This document shows, piece after piece, positions 24,318 through 33,209 of a stretch of DNA of 64,000 nucleotides. Below the pieces are notes generated by a model, which was given only the letters and a program-made list of their open reading frames with translations, was not told the origin of the DNA and did not search any database. Every line of letters starts with the position of its first letter. Positions within the stretch are counted from its first letter, which is position 1. The stretch lies in the NCBI RefSeq assembly GCF_014656055.1, contig NZ_BNBR01000010.1, positions 186,001 through 250,000 of the forward strand, read 5' to 3'. Both the position numbers and the translations under genes were made by a program. The DNA is from Streptomyces griseosporeus (lineage in GTDB: Bacteria > Actinomycetota > Actinomycetes > Streptomycetales > Streptomycetaceae).

Positions 24318-25136
24318 ATGCGCTCCACACCGGACGGAAACCGTACGGGCCGCGCCCGCCGCACCCACCGCGTCCACGTCGTCAGCGACGTCCACGGCAA
24401 CGCCCGTGACCTGGCGCGCGCCGGGGACGGCGCGGACGCCCTGGTCTGCCTCGGCGACCTCGTCCTCTTCCTCGACTACGCCGACCACTCGCGCGGGATC
24501 TTCCCCGACCTGTTCGGCACGGAGAACGCCGACCGCATCGTCGCGCTGCGCACCGCCCGCCGCTTCGAGGAGGCGCGCGAGTTCGGCCGGCGCCTGTGGT
24601 CGGGTATCGAGGGCGACCGGGCTGCGGTGATCGAGCAGGCGGTGCGCAAGCAGTACGCCGAGCTGTTCGCCGCCTTCCCCACCCCGACGTACGCCACCTA
24701 CGGCAATGTCGACATGCCGCCGCTGTGGCGGGAGTACGCCGGGCCGGGCACGACCGTGCTGGACGGCGAGCGGGTGGAGATCGGCGGCCGGGTCTTCGGC
24801 TTCGTCGGCGGCGGCCTGCGCACGCCCATGCGCACGCCGTACGAGATCAGCGACGAGGAGTACGCCGCGAAGATCGAGGCGGTCGGCGAGGTCGACGTGC
24901 TCTGCACGCACATCCCGCCGGAGGTGCCGGAGCTGGTGTACGACACCGTGGCGCGCCGCTTCGAACGCGGCAGCCGCGCGCTCCTGGAGGCGATCCGCCG
25001 CACCCGCCCCCGGTACGCGCTGTTCGGCCACGTCCACCAGCCGCTGGTACGGCGGATGCGGATCGGCGCGACGGAGTGCGTCAACGTGGGGCACTTCGCG
25101 GGGACGGGGAAGCCGTGGGTGCTGGAATGGGGGTGA
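24318..25136 (+). CDS. Calcineurin-type metallophosphoesterase
   Basis: 272 residues from ATG 24318. Metal-binding motifs appear in order: SDVHGN (D-x-H), GDLVLF (GD), YGNVDMP (GN replacing GNH), CTHIPPE and FGHVHQP (GH-x-H). This is the DUF5615-free, compact form of the calcineurin-like phosphoesterases, which hydrolyse phosphomonoesters or diesters. The substrate is unknown. Residues 1-16 are basic and not part of the fold. TACGCT is 8 nt before the start, which suggests a leaderless mRNA. Confidence 0.87.
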   Translation: MRSTPDGNRTGRARRTHRVHVVSDVHGNARDLARAGDGADALVCLGDLVLFLDYADHSRGIFPDLFGTENADRIVALRTARRFEEAREFGRRLWSGIEGDRAAVIEQAVRKQYAELFAAFPTPTYATYGNVDMPPLWREYAGPGTTVLDGERVEIGGRVFGFVGGGLRTPMRTPYEISDEEYAAKIEAVGEVDVLCTHIPPEVPELVYDTVARRFERGSRALLEAIRRTRPRYALFGHVHQPLVRRMRIGATECVNVGHFAGTGKPWVLEWG

Positions 25137-25248
25137 AGTCGCCGGGTCGGCCGCGCGGTAGCCTTCACGCTGCATACCTGCACCACCTGCACGGCCTGCA
25201 CACCTGCTGACCCTTTCTTACCGGCCCGCATCTGGAGGAGCCACGGCG

Positions 25249-25695
25249 ATGGCGGAACACACCAGCTCGAGCATCACGATCGAGGCGGCACCGGCCGACG
25301 TCATGGCGGTCATCGCCGACTTCGCCCGTTATCCGGACTGGACCGGTGAGGTGAAGGAGGCGGAGGTCCTCAAGACCGACGAGCAGGGCCGCGCCGAACA
25401 GGTCCGGCTCGTCATGGACGCGGGCGCGATCAAGGACGACCAGACGCTGGCGTACACCTGGAGCGGCCCCGACGAGGTCTCCTGGACCCTCGTCAAGTCC
25501 CAGATGCTGCGCTCGCTGGACGGCTCCTACCTGCTGAAGCCGGCGGGCGTCGGCGCGACCGAGGTCACCTACCAGCTGACCGTCGACGTCAAGATCCCCA
25601 TGCTCGGCATGATCAAGCGCAAGGCGGAAAAGGTCATCATCGACCGAGCCTTGGCGGGCCTGAAGAAGAGGGTGGAGTCGGAGAAGCCTGCGTAG
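25249..25695 (+). CDS. SRPBCC (START/polyketide-cyclase-like) family protein
   Basis: 148 residues with the helix-grip pattern: an N-terminal strand SSSITIEAAPADVMAVIADFARYPDW, central strands and a long C-terminal helix ending in LKKRVE. These proteins form a hydrophobic cavity for lipids, polyketides or cofactors, and some are enzymes. This one is a short cytoplasmic member common in actinomycetes with no known ligand. It starts with ATG after GGAGGAG. A nested hairpin repeat follows the stop. Confidence 0.85.
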   Translation: MAEHTSSSITIEAAPADVMAVIADFARYPDWTGEVKEAEVLKTDEQGRAEQVRLVMDAGAIKDDQTLAYTWSGPDEVSWTLVKSQMLRSLDGSYLLKPAGVGATEVTYQLTVDVKIPMLGMIKRKAEKVIIDRALAGLKKRVESEKPA

Positions 25696-25707
25696 CTGCG
25701 GGCAGTC

Positions 25708-25782
25708 GTGCCGCTGGGGCGATGGGGGTCCCCCCTGCTCGAGCGAAGTCGAGAGCTTGGGGGAGGGTGGGCGCAGCGGCAC
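25708..25782. repeat. Streptomycete nested hairpin repeat (CTGCTCGAG...GAGAGCTTGGGGGA type)
   Basis: An outer perfect stem GTGCCGCTG (25708-25716) / CAGCGGCAC (25774-25782) encloses an imperfect inner stem made of CCCCCCTGCTCGA and TCGAGAGCTTGGGGGA. The inner block is a well-known short element repeated many times between genes in Streptomyces genomes. It may end transcription of the SRPBCC gene. Confidence 0.75.
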
Positions 25783-25874
25783 CCCCGTAGCGCCGGGCCG
25801 CGCGACCCACCCCCGCCCGGCACCGGCGCCGGGCACCCCCGCAGCCCGCGCAGCCTTCTGTACCGTTCACCCCC

Positions 25875-27047
25875 ATGCGCACCCTCATGATCACGGGCCC
25901 CGGCGGCAGTGGCCGTAGCACGGTCGCGGCCGCCACCGCGCTGCAGGCGGCAGCCGAGGGCACCCGCACCCTCCTCCTCAGCACCGACCGCACCGACACC
26001 CCCGGCGCCCTCCTCGGCACCCCCACCGGCCCGGTCCCCGCCCGCGTCACCCCGCACCTGACCGTCTGGCGCCCCGACGCCCCCGCCGCCTTCCGGCAGG
26101 ACCTCGCCGCGTTCCAGGAGCGCGCCGCGAACGTCCTCGACCTGCTCGGCGCCTCCCGCCTCGACCCCGAAGAGGTCACCCCCCTCCCCGGCGCCGAGGA
26201 ACTCGCCCTGCTCCGCGCGATCCGCGACGCCGCGCTCTCCGACGCCCACGACCTGCTCGTCGTCGACCTGCCCCCCGCCCCGCAGGCCCTCGCCCTGCTC
26301 GCCCTCCCCGAGGAGCTGCGCCGCTACCTGCGCCGCCTGCTCCCGCCCGAGCGGCAGGCGGCCCGCGCCCTGCGCCCCGTCCTCGGCCGGCTGGCCGGCG
26401 TGCCCATGCCCGCCGAGTGGCTGTACGACACCGCCGCCCGCTGGGACGTGGAGCTGGCCGCCGTCGAGGCCGTCCTCGGCGACCGCCGCACCGCCGTACG
26501 CCTCGTCGCCGAACCCGGTCCGGCCGGCACCGACGCCCTGCGCGCCGCCCGCCTCGGCCTCGCCCTGCGCGCCCTGCCCGTCGAGGCCGTCGTCGCCAAC
26601 CGTGTCCTGCCCGAGGACACCGCCGGCTCCTGGCTGGCCGGCCCCGTCGCCCAGCAGCGCAAGGCCCTGGACGCCTGGCGGGAGGAGTACGGCGAGCTGC
26701 GGACCGCCCCCCATCTCGGCCACGACCCGCGCGGCCTGGACGACCTCACCGCGCTCGCCGTCCCCGCCCCCGCACCGGACACCCCGCCCGCCGACTGGCC
26801 CGTCACCGACCGGATCGCCGACGACGGCGTCCTCGTCTGGCAGATCCCGCTGCCCGGCGCCGTACGCGAGGACATCGACCTCGTCCGGCGCGGCGACGAA
26901 CTCGTCGTCACCGCCGGCCCCTGCCGCCGCATCGTCCCGCTGCCCTCCGCGCTGCGCCGCTGCGCCGTCGAAGGCGCCGGACTGCGCGACGGCGACCTGC
27001 GCGTCCGCTTCACGCCGGATCCCGCCCTGTGGCCCCGCACCCCCTGA
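25875..27047 (+). CDS. ArsA/GET3-like ATPase with altered P-loop and C-terminal HSP20-like domain
   Basis: 390 residues. The N-terminus reads ITGPGGSGRST, in the position of the deviant Walker A GKGGVGK(S/T), with both lysines replaced (Pro9, Arg14). A Walker B-like VVDLPPAP follows (about residues 131-138). The final 80 residues match the HSP20-like domain found in ArsA-family proteins (IPLPGAVREDIDLVRRGDELVV). With the P-loop lysines lost, ATP hydrolysis is doubtful. It may be a partner of the typical ArsA-like proteins that streptomycetes encode elsewhere. TACCGT (25861-25866) lies 8 nt before the ATG, suggesting leaderless mRNA. Confidence 0.8.
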   Translation: MRTLMITGPGGSGRSTVAAATALQAAAEGTRTLLLSTDRTDTPGALLGTPTGPVPARVTPHLTVWRPDAPAAFRQDLAAFQERAANVLDLLGASRLDPEEVTPLPGAEELALLRAIRDAALSDAHDLLVVDLPPAPQALALLALPEELRRYLRRLLPPERQAARALRPVLGRLAGVPMPAEWLYDTAARWDVELAAVEAVLGDRRTAVRLVAEPGPAGTDALRAARLGLALRALPVEAVVANRVLPEDTAGSWLAGPVAQQRKALDAWREEYGELRTAPHLGHDPRGLDDLTALAVPAPAPDTPPADWPVTDRIADDGVLVWQIPLPGAVREDIDLVRRGDELVVTAGPCRRIVPLPSALRRCAVEGAGLRDGDLRVRFTPDPALWPRTP

Positions 27048-27134
27048 GCGCGCGCCGCACGCCCCCGCACCCCGTGAACCCGGTACCCCCGTTCGGGTAA
27101 CGTCGGAGAGACGAACCGTAGTCAGGAGTCCGTC

Positions 27135-27656
27135 ATGAGCGAAGAGCGCCCCGCCCCCGAGCCGCCCGAGCCCGCGGAACCCCAGGTGCCCCTCGCCGAC
27201 GACACCGACGCCGACGCCTGGGCCACCGCGTGCGCCGAGGACCTCGCCGCCGAGAAGGCCCGCCGCCGCACCGCGTACGGCCCGCCGCCCGGCTCGGCCG
27301 CCGAGGAGCTGAAGAAGCTCGTCGACACCGTCGCCGAGAAGCTGTCCGGCCTGCAGTCGCCGCTGTTCGGCGCGGTCGCCGGGCCCGCCGCCCAGCAGGT
27401 GGTCCGGCAGGTCGTGGAGCAGGCCAAGGCGGCCGTCGAGCCGGTCATCGAGCGCAACCCGGACGTCTTCGACCACCTCGCCGCCGCCGGCGGCGAACTC
27501 CTCGCCGCCTACCGCTCCGCCGTGCAGGCCCAGGAGCGCCGCTGGACGGCCGGGGACCGCGGCGAACCCGACGACCCCCGTGACCGCGGCGACCGCGGTG
27601 ACCGCGGTGACCGCGGTGACGACGGCGGACCGGGGCAGCGCATCGACCTCGACTGA
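27135..27656 (+). CDS. DUF5304-like protein preceding glkA
   Basis: 173 residues, acidic and Pro/Ala-rich at the N-terminus. A central amphipathic helical region (50-135) is followed by a disordered tail with four Asp-Arg-Gly repeats. It holds the same place before the glucose kinase gene as SCO2127 in S. coelicolor, a protein reported to influence glucose uptake and glucose kinase activity. That link is from synteny only. The gap to glkA is 122 bp and contains a possible -10 element, so the two genes may have separate promoters. It starts with ATG at 27135. Confidence 0.78.
   Translation: MSEERPAPEPPEPAEPQVPLADDTDADAWATACAEDLAAEKARRRTAYGPPPGSAAEELKKLVDTVAEKLSGLQSPLFGAVAGPAAQQVVRQVVEQAKAAVEPVIERNPDVFDHLAAAGGELLAAYRSAVQAQERRWTAGDRGEPDDPRDRGDRGDRGDRGDDGGPGQRIDLD
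27582..27617 (+). repeat. 9-bp tandem repeat coding for Asp-Arg-Gly units
   Basis: Four consecutive copies of GACCGCGGT (the first ends in C) lie in frame in the tail of the preceding gene. Simple repeats like this change copy number easily, so the tail length may vary between strains. Confidence 0.85.
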
Positions 27657-27778
27657 CCGGTCCCGGCCCACGCCCACCCCGGACGACGGCGAGTCCACCG
27701 GGCGGACGACGGCGACCCGACGGCAAACGCCTCGGGTACCGTTGGCCGTAGCGGGGCTCGACCGAAACTGAGGGATTC

Positions 27779-28732
27779 ATGGGACTCACCATCGGCGTCG
27801 ACATCGGCGGCACGAAGATCGCGGCCGGCGTGGTCGACGAGGAAGGCAACATCCTCTCGACCTTCAAGGTGCCGACCCCCACCACGCCCGAGGCCATCGT
27901 GGACGCCATCGCCTCGGCCGTGGAGGGCGCACGCGCGGGGCACGAGATCGTGGGCGTGGGCATCGGCGCCGCCGGATACGTCAACCGTCAGCGCTCGACG
28001 GTCTACTTCGCGCCGAACATCCACTGGCGCAACGAGCCGCTCAAGGCCGAGGTCGAGGAGCGCACCGGCCTGCCCGTCGTCGTGGAGAACGACGCCAACG
28101 CCGCCGCCTGGGGCGAGTACAAGTTCGGCGCCGGCAAGGGCCACCGGAACGTCATCTGCATCACGCTCGGCACCGGCCTCGGCGGCGGCATCATCATCGG
28201 CAACAAGCTGCGCCGCGGTCACTTCGGCGTCGCCGCCGAGTTCGGCCACATCCGCATGGTGCCGGACGGCCTGCTGTGCGGCTGCGGCTCGCAGGGCTGC
28301 TGGGAGCAGTACGCCTCCGGCCGCGCCCTCGTGCGCTACGCCAAGCAGCGCGCCAACGCCACCCCCGAGCGCGCCGAGCTGCTGCTGTCGCTGGGCGACG
28401 GCACCCCCGAGGGCATCGAGGGCAAGCACATCTCCATGGCCGCCCGCCAGGGCGACAAGGTCGCCGTGGACTCGTACCGGGAGCTGGCCCGCTGGGTCGG
28501 CGCCGGCCTCGCCGACCTCGCCTCCCTCTTCGACCCGTCCGCGTTCATCGTCGGCGGTGGCCTCTCCGACGAGGGTGAGCTGGTCCTGGACCCGATCCGC
28601 AAGTCGTACAAGCGCTGGCTGGTCGGCGGCAACTGGCGTCCCGTCGCCGAGGTCCGCGCCGCGGAACTCGGCAACAAGGCCGGCCTGGTGGGCGCGGCGG
28701 ACCTGGCCCGCGAGCCCGACCCGATCATGTAG
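27779..28732 (+). CDS. glkA: Glucose kinase, ROK family
   Basis: 317 residues, the usual length of Streptomyces GlkA. The phosphate-binding motif DIGGTKIAAG, the sugar-binding ENDANAAAWGE, the adenosine-site LGTGLGGG and the ROK zinc site GHIRMVPDGLLCGCGSQGCWEQYASG are all present. It phosphorylates glucose with ATP and, in Streptomyces, is central to carbon catabolite repression as well as glycolysis. It starts with ATG 27779. A very strong double hairpin follows. Pfk and D-lactate dehydrogenase genes lie within 9 kb. Confidence 0.97.
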   Translation: MGLTIGVDIGGTKIAAGVVDEEGNILSTFKVPTPTTPEAIVDAIASAVEGARAGHEIVGVGIGAAGYVNRQRSTVYFAPNIHWRNEPLKAEVEERTGLPVVVENDANAAAWGEYKFGAGKGHRNVICITLGTGLGGGIIIGNKLRRGHFGVAAEFGHIRMVPDGLLCGCGSQGCWEQYASGRALVRYAKQRANATPERAELLLSLGDGTPEGIEGKHISMAARQGDKVAVDSYRELARWVGAGLADLASLFDPSAFIVGGGLSDEGELVLDPIRKSYKRWLVGGNWRPVAEVRAAELGNKAGLVGAADLAREPDPIM

Positions 28733-28750
28733 GCGGCATCCGCCGTGCCC

Positions 28751-28824
28751 ACTCGGGGGCGCGGGGAACGGTGCGACCGGCCACGCAGGACGGCCGGTCG
28801 CACATGTCCCCCGCGCCCCCGAGT
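28751..28824. terminator. Two-part hairpin terminator after glkA
   Basis: The outer arms are ACTCGGGGGCGCGGGG (28751-28766) and its exact complement (28809-28824). The inner arms are GTGCGACCGGCC (28771-28782) and its exact complement (28792-28803). The left outer arm carries the GGGGCGCGGGGAAC block also seen at 22119-22132, so this looks like a dispersed repeat turned into a terminator. Confidence 0.8.
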
Positions 28825-28865
28825 CATACGCCGCCGCGCCGCGCCCGGCTGCTTAGAGTGAGGGC

Positions 28866-29618
28866 ATGGCAACCGCGCTGCTCCCCAACTCCCGCACCGA
28901 ACCGGACGGTTCAGTCGTCCTGCGCGTCCTCAGCTACAACATCCGCTCCATGCGCGACGACACCCACGCCCTCGCCCGTGTCATCAAGGCCTGCGCCCCC
29001 GACCTGGTCCTGATCCAGGAGGCGCCCCGCTTCTTCCGCTGGCACAAGAAACTCGCCCGCCTGGCCCGCGCCAGCGACCTGGTGATCCTGGCCGGCGGGG
29101 CCACCGCGTCCGGACCCGCCCTGCTGTGCGACCTGCGGGCCACCGTCGAACGCACCGAGGACATCCTGCTGCCGCTCACCCCCGGCCTGCACCGACGGGG
29201 CCTGTCCACCGCGGTCGTCCGCTTCGGCGGGGTCCGGCTCGGCGTGGTCGGCTGCCATCTGTCCCTCGACGACGCCGAGCGGTACGAGCAGGGCGGCATG
29301 TTCCTCGACCGGATCGCCGCGCTGGGCGTGCCGCACGTGATCGCGGGCGGTGATCTCAACGAGGAGCCCGACGGCCCCACCTTCCGGCGGATCGCCGCAC
29401 AGCTCCAGGACTGCCGGGCCGTCGCCCCCTGGGGCGGGGAGGAGACCTGGACGCCGGCCGACCCGCACCAGCGCATCGACGCGATCTTCGCCACCGAGGG
29501 CATCGAGGTCCTCGGCTGCGGTGTGCCCTACGGCCACCCCGGCGTCACCGACGCGGACCTGCGGGCGGCCACCGACCACCTGCCGGTCCTGGCCGCCGTC
29601 AGGATCCCGGCGCGGTAG
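28866..29618 (+). CDS. Endonuclease/exonuclease/phosphatase (EEP) family hydrolase
   Basis: 250 residues. Catalytic motifs of the DNase I-like fold are visible: YNIRSM (N), LIQEAP (E), GCHLSL (H), GGDLNEEPDG (D-x-N) and a terminal TDHLPV (D-H). No signal peptide is seen, so it is cytoplasmic. Members hydrolyse DNA, phospholipid head groups or inositol phosphates, and the substrate cannot be told here. TAGAGT (28854-28859) lies 6 nt before the ATG, implying a leaderless transcript. Confidence 0.9.
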   Translation: MATALLPNSRTEPDGSVVLRVLSYNIRSMRDDTHALARVIKACAPDLVLIQEAPRFFRWHKKLARLARASDLVILAGGATASGPALLCDLRATVERTEDILLPLTPGLHRRGLSTAVVRFGGVRLGVVGCHLSLDDAERYEQGGMFLDRIAALGVPHVIAGGDLNEEPDGPTFRRIAAQLQDCRAVAPWGGEETWTPADPHQRIDAIFATEGIEVLGCGVPYGHPGVTDADLRAATDHLPVLAAVRIPAR

Positions 29619-29651
29619 GGAGAGCCCCGGAGCGGTGGGGGAGCCGGTGCC

Positions 29652-30251
29652 TCAGACCACGGCTCCCCGGCCCGGGTCGTCGCCGTCCTCGTCGTCCGTG
29701 CGCATCCGCATCACCAGCGTCGCGAACCCGCCGAGGAAGCCGCCGATGCCCAGCGTCGTCAGCCACCACGTCATGTTCCAGCCGAGCACCACCGCGAGCA
29801 GCAGCAGGACCGGGCCGCCGAGCACGCCCAGCCACGCGAACTTCGCGGTCGCGTCCGACTCGGGCAGCGGCGGCGGCTCCGGCGGGACGAAGTGGCCCTC
29901 GTCGTCCTCGTCGAAGTCGTCGTCGGCCGGCTCGGGCGCCGTGTAGTCGCGCGGGCCGCCGACGCCGGGCGCGAACGACACCGAGCCGCCCAACGGCGCC
30001 GCCGGCTTGTCCTTGTCGTCCTTCTTGTCCTTCGTGGCCTGCGGGGTGCCGGCCGGGTCGTCGTCGCCCACCGTCGGCTCCAGCAGCGCCAGGTCCTCCA
30101 CCGACCGGAACGGCCGGGCGCCCGGCGGGTCCGCCGGCTCCTCGCCGTATCCCGCGACGATGGCCGCCCAGGCCGCCTCCTCGTCGAAGGGCACGCTCTG
30201 CTCCTCCGGCTCGTCGAGACCGTCCCCGCGCTCCGAGTCGTGCTCAGCCAC
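29652..30251 (-). CDS. Membrane-anchored acidic protein of unknown function
   Basis: 199 residues from GTG 30251. The first 125 residues are hydrophilic, acidic and likely disordered (KDKKDDKDK and DDDFDEDDEGHF stretches). Two closely spaced membrane segments follow (about 138-158 and 160-180), then a short acidic tail, so most of the protein should face the cytoplasm. It overlaps the upstream carboxylesterase gene by 8 bp and is probably co-translated with it. I do not recognise a functional domain. Confidence 0.8.
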   Translation of the reverse strand: MAEHDSERGDGLDEPEEQSVPFDEEAAWAAIVAGYGEEPADPPGARPFRSVEDLALLEPTVGDDDPAGTPQATKDKKDDKDKPAAPLGGSVSFAPGVGGPRDYTAPEPADDDFDEDDEGHFVPPEPPPLPESDATAKFAWLGVLGGPVLLLLAVVLGWNMTWWLTTLGIGGFLGGFATLVMRMRTDDEDGDDPGRGAVV

Positions 30252-31023
30252 CTGCCGTCGTCCCTTCCTTGCCGACACTGGGAGCGAGCCGGCCGATGAA
30301 GGCGAGGCTCTCCTCGAAGATCCGCTCCGCATCGTGGTCCAACGTCGCCACGTGGTAGCTCTGTTCCAGCAGGACCTCCCGGACGTCGAGGGAGGAGACC
30401 CGGGACAGGATCCGCGCCGAGTCCGCGGGCGGCACGACATGGTCCTGCGGGCTGCGCAGCAGCAACAGCGGCTGCGTGACCTGCGGCAGCTCGCCGTCGA
30501 CCAGCCGGAAGAAGGTCCGCACCGAGTGCGCGCAGTGCAGCGGCACCCGGTCGTACCCCAGCTCGGCGCTGCCCGGCTTGGCGATGTCGCTGGCGATGCC
30601 CTTCGTCGTGCGCACCAGGTGCCGGGCCACCGGCAGGGCGTACGCGGACAGGCCGTGGACCTTGTTCGCCGGGTTCACCACGATCACACCGCTGACCGCG
30701 TCGCCGTGCTTCGCCGCGAGCCGCAGCGCCAGCGCGCCGCCCATCGACAGGCCCGCGACGAACACCCGCGCGCAGCGCTCACGGAGGGCGCGCAGCTCGC
30801 GGTCCACCTCCGCGTACCAGTCCTGCCAGCCGGTGACCTGCATGTCCTCCCAGCGCGTGCCGTGTCCGGGCAGCAGCGGGAGCGACACGGTCAGCCCGTG
30901 CCCGGCGAGGTACTCCGCCCACGGGCGCAGCGACTGCGGGGAACCGGTGAAGCCGTGACAGAGGAGAACCCCGACCTCCCCGCCCTCATGGCGGTACGGC
31001 TCGGCTCCAGGAAGGACCGCCAC
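30244..31023 (-). CDS. Alpha/beta-hydrolase, carboxylesterase/monoacylglycerol lipase type
   Basis: 259 residues from GTG 31023, with AGGAG 7 nt upstream. The oxyanion HGFTGSP, nucleophile elbow GLSMGG and late motifs (SPQDHVVPP for the Asp, SYHVATLDHD for the His) match Est30/monoacylglycerol lipase-type carboxylesterases. It has no signal peptide. It probably releases acyl chains from esters or monoglycerides. It diverges from a phospholipid acyltransferase gene, so a role in membrane lipid turnover is plausible but inferred. Confidence 0.9.
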   Translation of the reverse strand: MAVLPGAEPYRHEGGEVGVLLCHGFTGSPQSLRPWAEYLAGHGLTVSLPLLPGHGTRWEDMQVTGWQDWYAEVDRELRALRERCARVFVAGLSMGGALALRLAAKHGDAVSGVIVVNPANKVHGLSAYALPVARHLVRTTKGIASDIAKPGSAELGYDRVPLHCAHSVRTFFRLVDGELPQVTQPLLLLRSPQDHVVPPADSARILSRVSSLDVREVLLEQSYHVATLDHDAERIFEESLAFIGRLAPSVGKEGTTAGG

Positions 31024-31169
31024 TTCGGTCTCCTGTTCATGAGAGAGGCATGAGCAACGTCCAGGTGTGGGTTCACCGTACGCGACCGCACTGACACCGA
31101 CCAGGGCCGTCGGGCTGTTCGGCGTCCTTGGGGTTAAGGTCTGATCGACACACATCAGGAGGCACTCGG

Positions 31170-31931
31170 TTGTTGTACGGCGCGATGAAGGTCACCGTCG
31201 GGGGTTCGCTGAAGCTCGTCTTCAGGCCCTGGGTGGAGGGCCTGGAGAACGTTCCCGCCGAGGGCCCGGCGATCCTGGCGAGCAATCACCTGTCGTTCTC
31301 CGACTCGTTCTTCCTGCCCGCGGTGCTCGACCGGAAGGTCACCTTCATCGCGAAGGCCGAGTACTTCACCACGCCTGGCGTGAAGGGCCGGCTCACCGCC
31401 GCCTTCTTCAAGGGCGTCGGCCAGCTGCCCGTGGACCGCTCCGGCGCGCGCGGCGCGGGCGAGGCGGCGATCAAGAGCGGCATCGACGTGCTGGAGCGCG
31501 GTGAGCTGTTCGGGATCTACCCCGAGGGCACCCGCTCGCCCGACGGCCGCCTCTACCGCGGCAAGCCCGGCGGCCTCGCGCGCGTGGCGCTCGCCACCGG
31601 CGCGCCCGTGATCCCCGTCGCGATGATCGACACCGAGAAGATCCAGCCGCCTGGGAAGGTCGTCCCGAAGGTGATGCGGCCCGGCATCCGCATCGGCAGG
31701 CCGCTGGACTTCTCCCGCTACCAGGGCATGGAGCACGACCGGTTCGTGCTGCGGGCGGTGACCGACGAGGTCATGTACGAGATCATGAAGCTCTCCGGCC
31801 AGGAGTACGTCGACATGTACGCGACGGCCGCCAAGCGGCAGATCGCGGAGGCGGCGAAGGCGGAGAAGGAGGCCAAGGCCGCGCTCGCCAAGGCCGAGAA
31901 GGAGCAGGCGAAGAAGGAGAAGGACGCCTAG
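31170..31931 (+). CDS. 1-acyl-sn-glycerol-3-phosphate acyltransferase (PlsC-like)
   Basis: 253 residues. Acyltransferase motif I is NHLSFSD (NHxxxxD form), motif III FGIYPEGTRSPDG and motif IV VIPVAM. It should transfer a second acyl chain to lysophosphatidate at the membrane. The C-terminus is a 35-residue Lys/Glu/Ala helix, a charged tail found in many actinomycete homologues. AGGAGG (31157-31162) points to TTG 31170 or TTG 31173 as start; the ATG at 31185 is too far from it. Confidence 0.9.
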   Translation: MLYGAMKVTVGGSLKLVFRPWVEGLENVPAEGPAILASNHLSFSDSFFLPAVLDRKVTFIAKAEYFTTPGVKGRLTAAFFKGVGQLPVDRSGARGAGEAAIKSGIDVLERGELFGIYPEGTRSPDGRLYRGKPGGLARVALATGAPVIPVAMIDTEKIQPPGKVVPKVMRPGIRIGRPLDFSRYQGMEHDRFVLRAVTDEVMYEIMKLSGQEYVDMYATAAKRQIAEAAKAEKEAKAALAKAEKEQAKKEKDA

Positions 31932-31979
31932 GCCGCGGAGACGGCCTGAACACGGCGGACCGACGGGGGGCTGGGGGAC

Positions 31980-33209
31980 ATGGCGGCACGCGAGAAAGTC
32001 ATGCGCATGTCGGTCGAGCTGCCGCTGTGGCGTGCGCTGACCGCCTACCGCGTCCTCACCATGCTGTACGCGGTCGGCCTGTTCGCCACCGCCTACGACC
32101 GCTTCCCGCGCCCCTGGGTCGCCATCGCCTACTACTGCGTCCTGTGCGGATGGACGCTGGCCACCCTGCCCAAGGTCGCCAACGAGGCCAGCTGCACCCG
32201 CCGCTTCCTCGCCGTCGACCTGACGATCGCGCTCACCGGCGTCCTGCTCACCCCGGTCGCCGACTCCCACCAGCGGATCATGGAGGGCGGGCCGACGCTG
32301 CCGTCGATATGGACGGCGGGCTCGGTGCTGGCCTTCGCCATCAAGGGCGGCTGGCGCTGGGCGGCGTACGCCTCGACCACCGTCGCCGTCGCCAACCTGA
32401 TCGAACGTGGGGCCCCGGTCCGCGACACCGTGCACAACGTGATCCTCGTCTGGGTCGCCGCCATCGCCATCGGCTACGTCGTCGAGGTCGCCCGCGCCTC
32501 CGAGCGCACCCTCGCCCGCGCCCTGGAGATCGAGGCCGCGACCCGGGAGCGGGAGCGGCTCGCCCGGGACATCCACGACAGCGTCCTGCAGGTGCTGGCC
32601 ATGGTGCAGCGGCGCGGAGCCGTCATCGGCGGCGAGGCGGCCGAGCTGGGCCGGCTCGCCGGCGAGCAGGAGGTCGCGCTGCGCACCCTCGTCTCCGGCG
32701 GCCTGCGCCCCGTCTCCCGGGTCTCCGAGGACACCGCCCAGGGCGCCGTCGTCCGCGTCGTCGACGACGAGCCGGACCGTGCCGACGGCCCCGTCGACCT
32801 GCGCTCCCTGCTCGCGCCGTACTCGGGCGCCCGGGTCAGCCTCGCCGAGCCCGGCGCCCCCGTGGAACTGGCACCGGCCGCCGCGCGGGAGCTGGCCGCC
32901 GCGGTCGGCGCCGCGCTGGACAACGTCCGTGTGCACGCGGGCGAGCAGGCACGCGCGTGGATCCTCGTCGAGGACGAGCCCGACGCGGTCATCGTGACCG
33001 TACGCGACGACGGGCCCGGCATCCCCGAGGGCCGGCTGGCGCAGGCCGAGGGCGAGGGGCGGCTCGGGGTGGCCCTGTCGATCCGCGGGCGGCTGCGCGA
33101 CCTCGGCGGCAGCGCCGAGTGGATCTCCGTGCCGGGGCAGGGCACCGAGGTCGAACTGACGGTACCGAAGGACAGCACGACGGCACGGGGGAAGGCGGAG
33201 CAGCGGTGA
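31980..33209 (+). CDS. macS: Sensor histidine kinase MacS
   Basis: 409 residues. An N-terminal membrane domain with five to six segments (about 18-168, DUF5931 type) is followed by the dimerisation helix with phospho-acceptor H199 in RLARDIHDSVLQVL. The ATPase domain has the N-box DNVRVHAG and G-box DDGPGIPEG. It is a NarL-group kinase. The gene order PlsC - kinase - regulator - Pfk matches SCO2121/SCO2120 (MacS/MacR), reported to affect morphology and actinorhodin. The signal is unknown. Its stop overlaps the macR start (GTGA). Confidence 0.92.
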   Translation: MAAREKVMRMSVELPLWRALTAYRVLTMLYAVGLFATAYDRFPRPWVAIAYYCVLCGWTLATLPKVANEASCTRRFLAVDLTIALTGVLLTPVADSHQRIMEGGPTLPSIWTAGSVLAFAIKGGWRWAAYASTTVAVANLIERGAPVRDTVHNVILVWVAAIAIGYVVEVARASERTLARALEIEAATRERERLARDIHDSVLQVLAMVQRRGAVIGGEAAELGRLAGEQEVALRTLVSGGLRPVSRVSEDTAQGAVVRVVDDEPDRADGPVDLRSLLAPYSGARVSLAEPGAPVELAPAAARELAAAVGAALDNVRVHAGEQARAWILVEDEPDAVIVTVRDDGPGIPEGRLAQAEGEGRLGVALSIRGRLRDLGGSAEWISVPGQGTEVELTVPKDSTTARGKAEQR

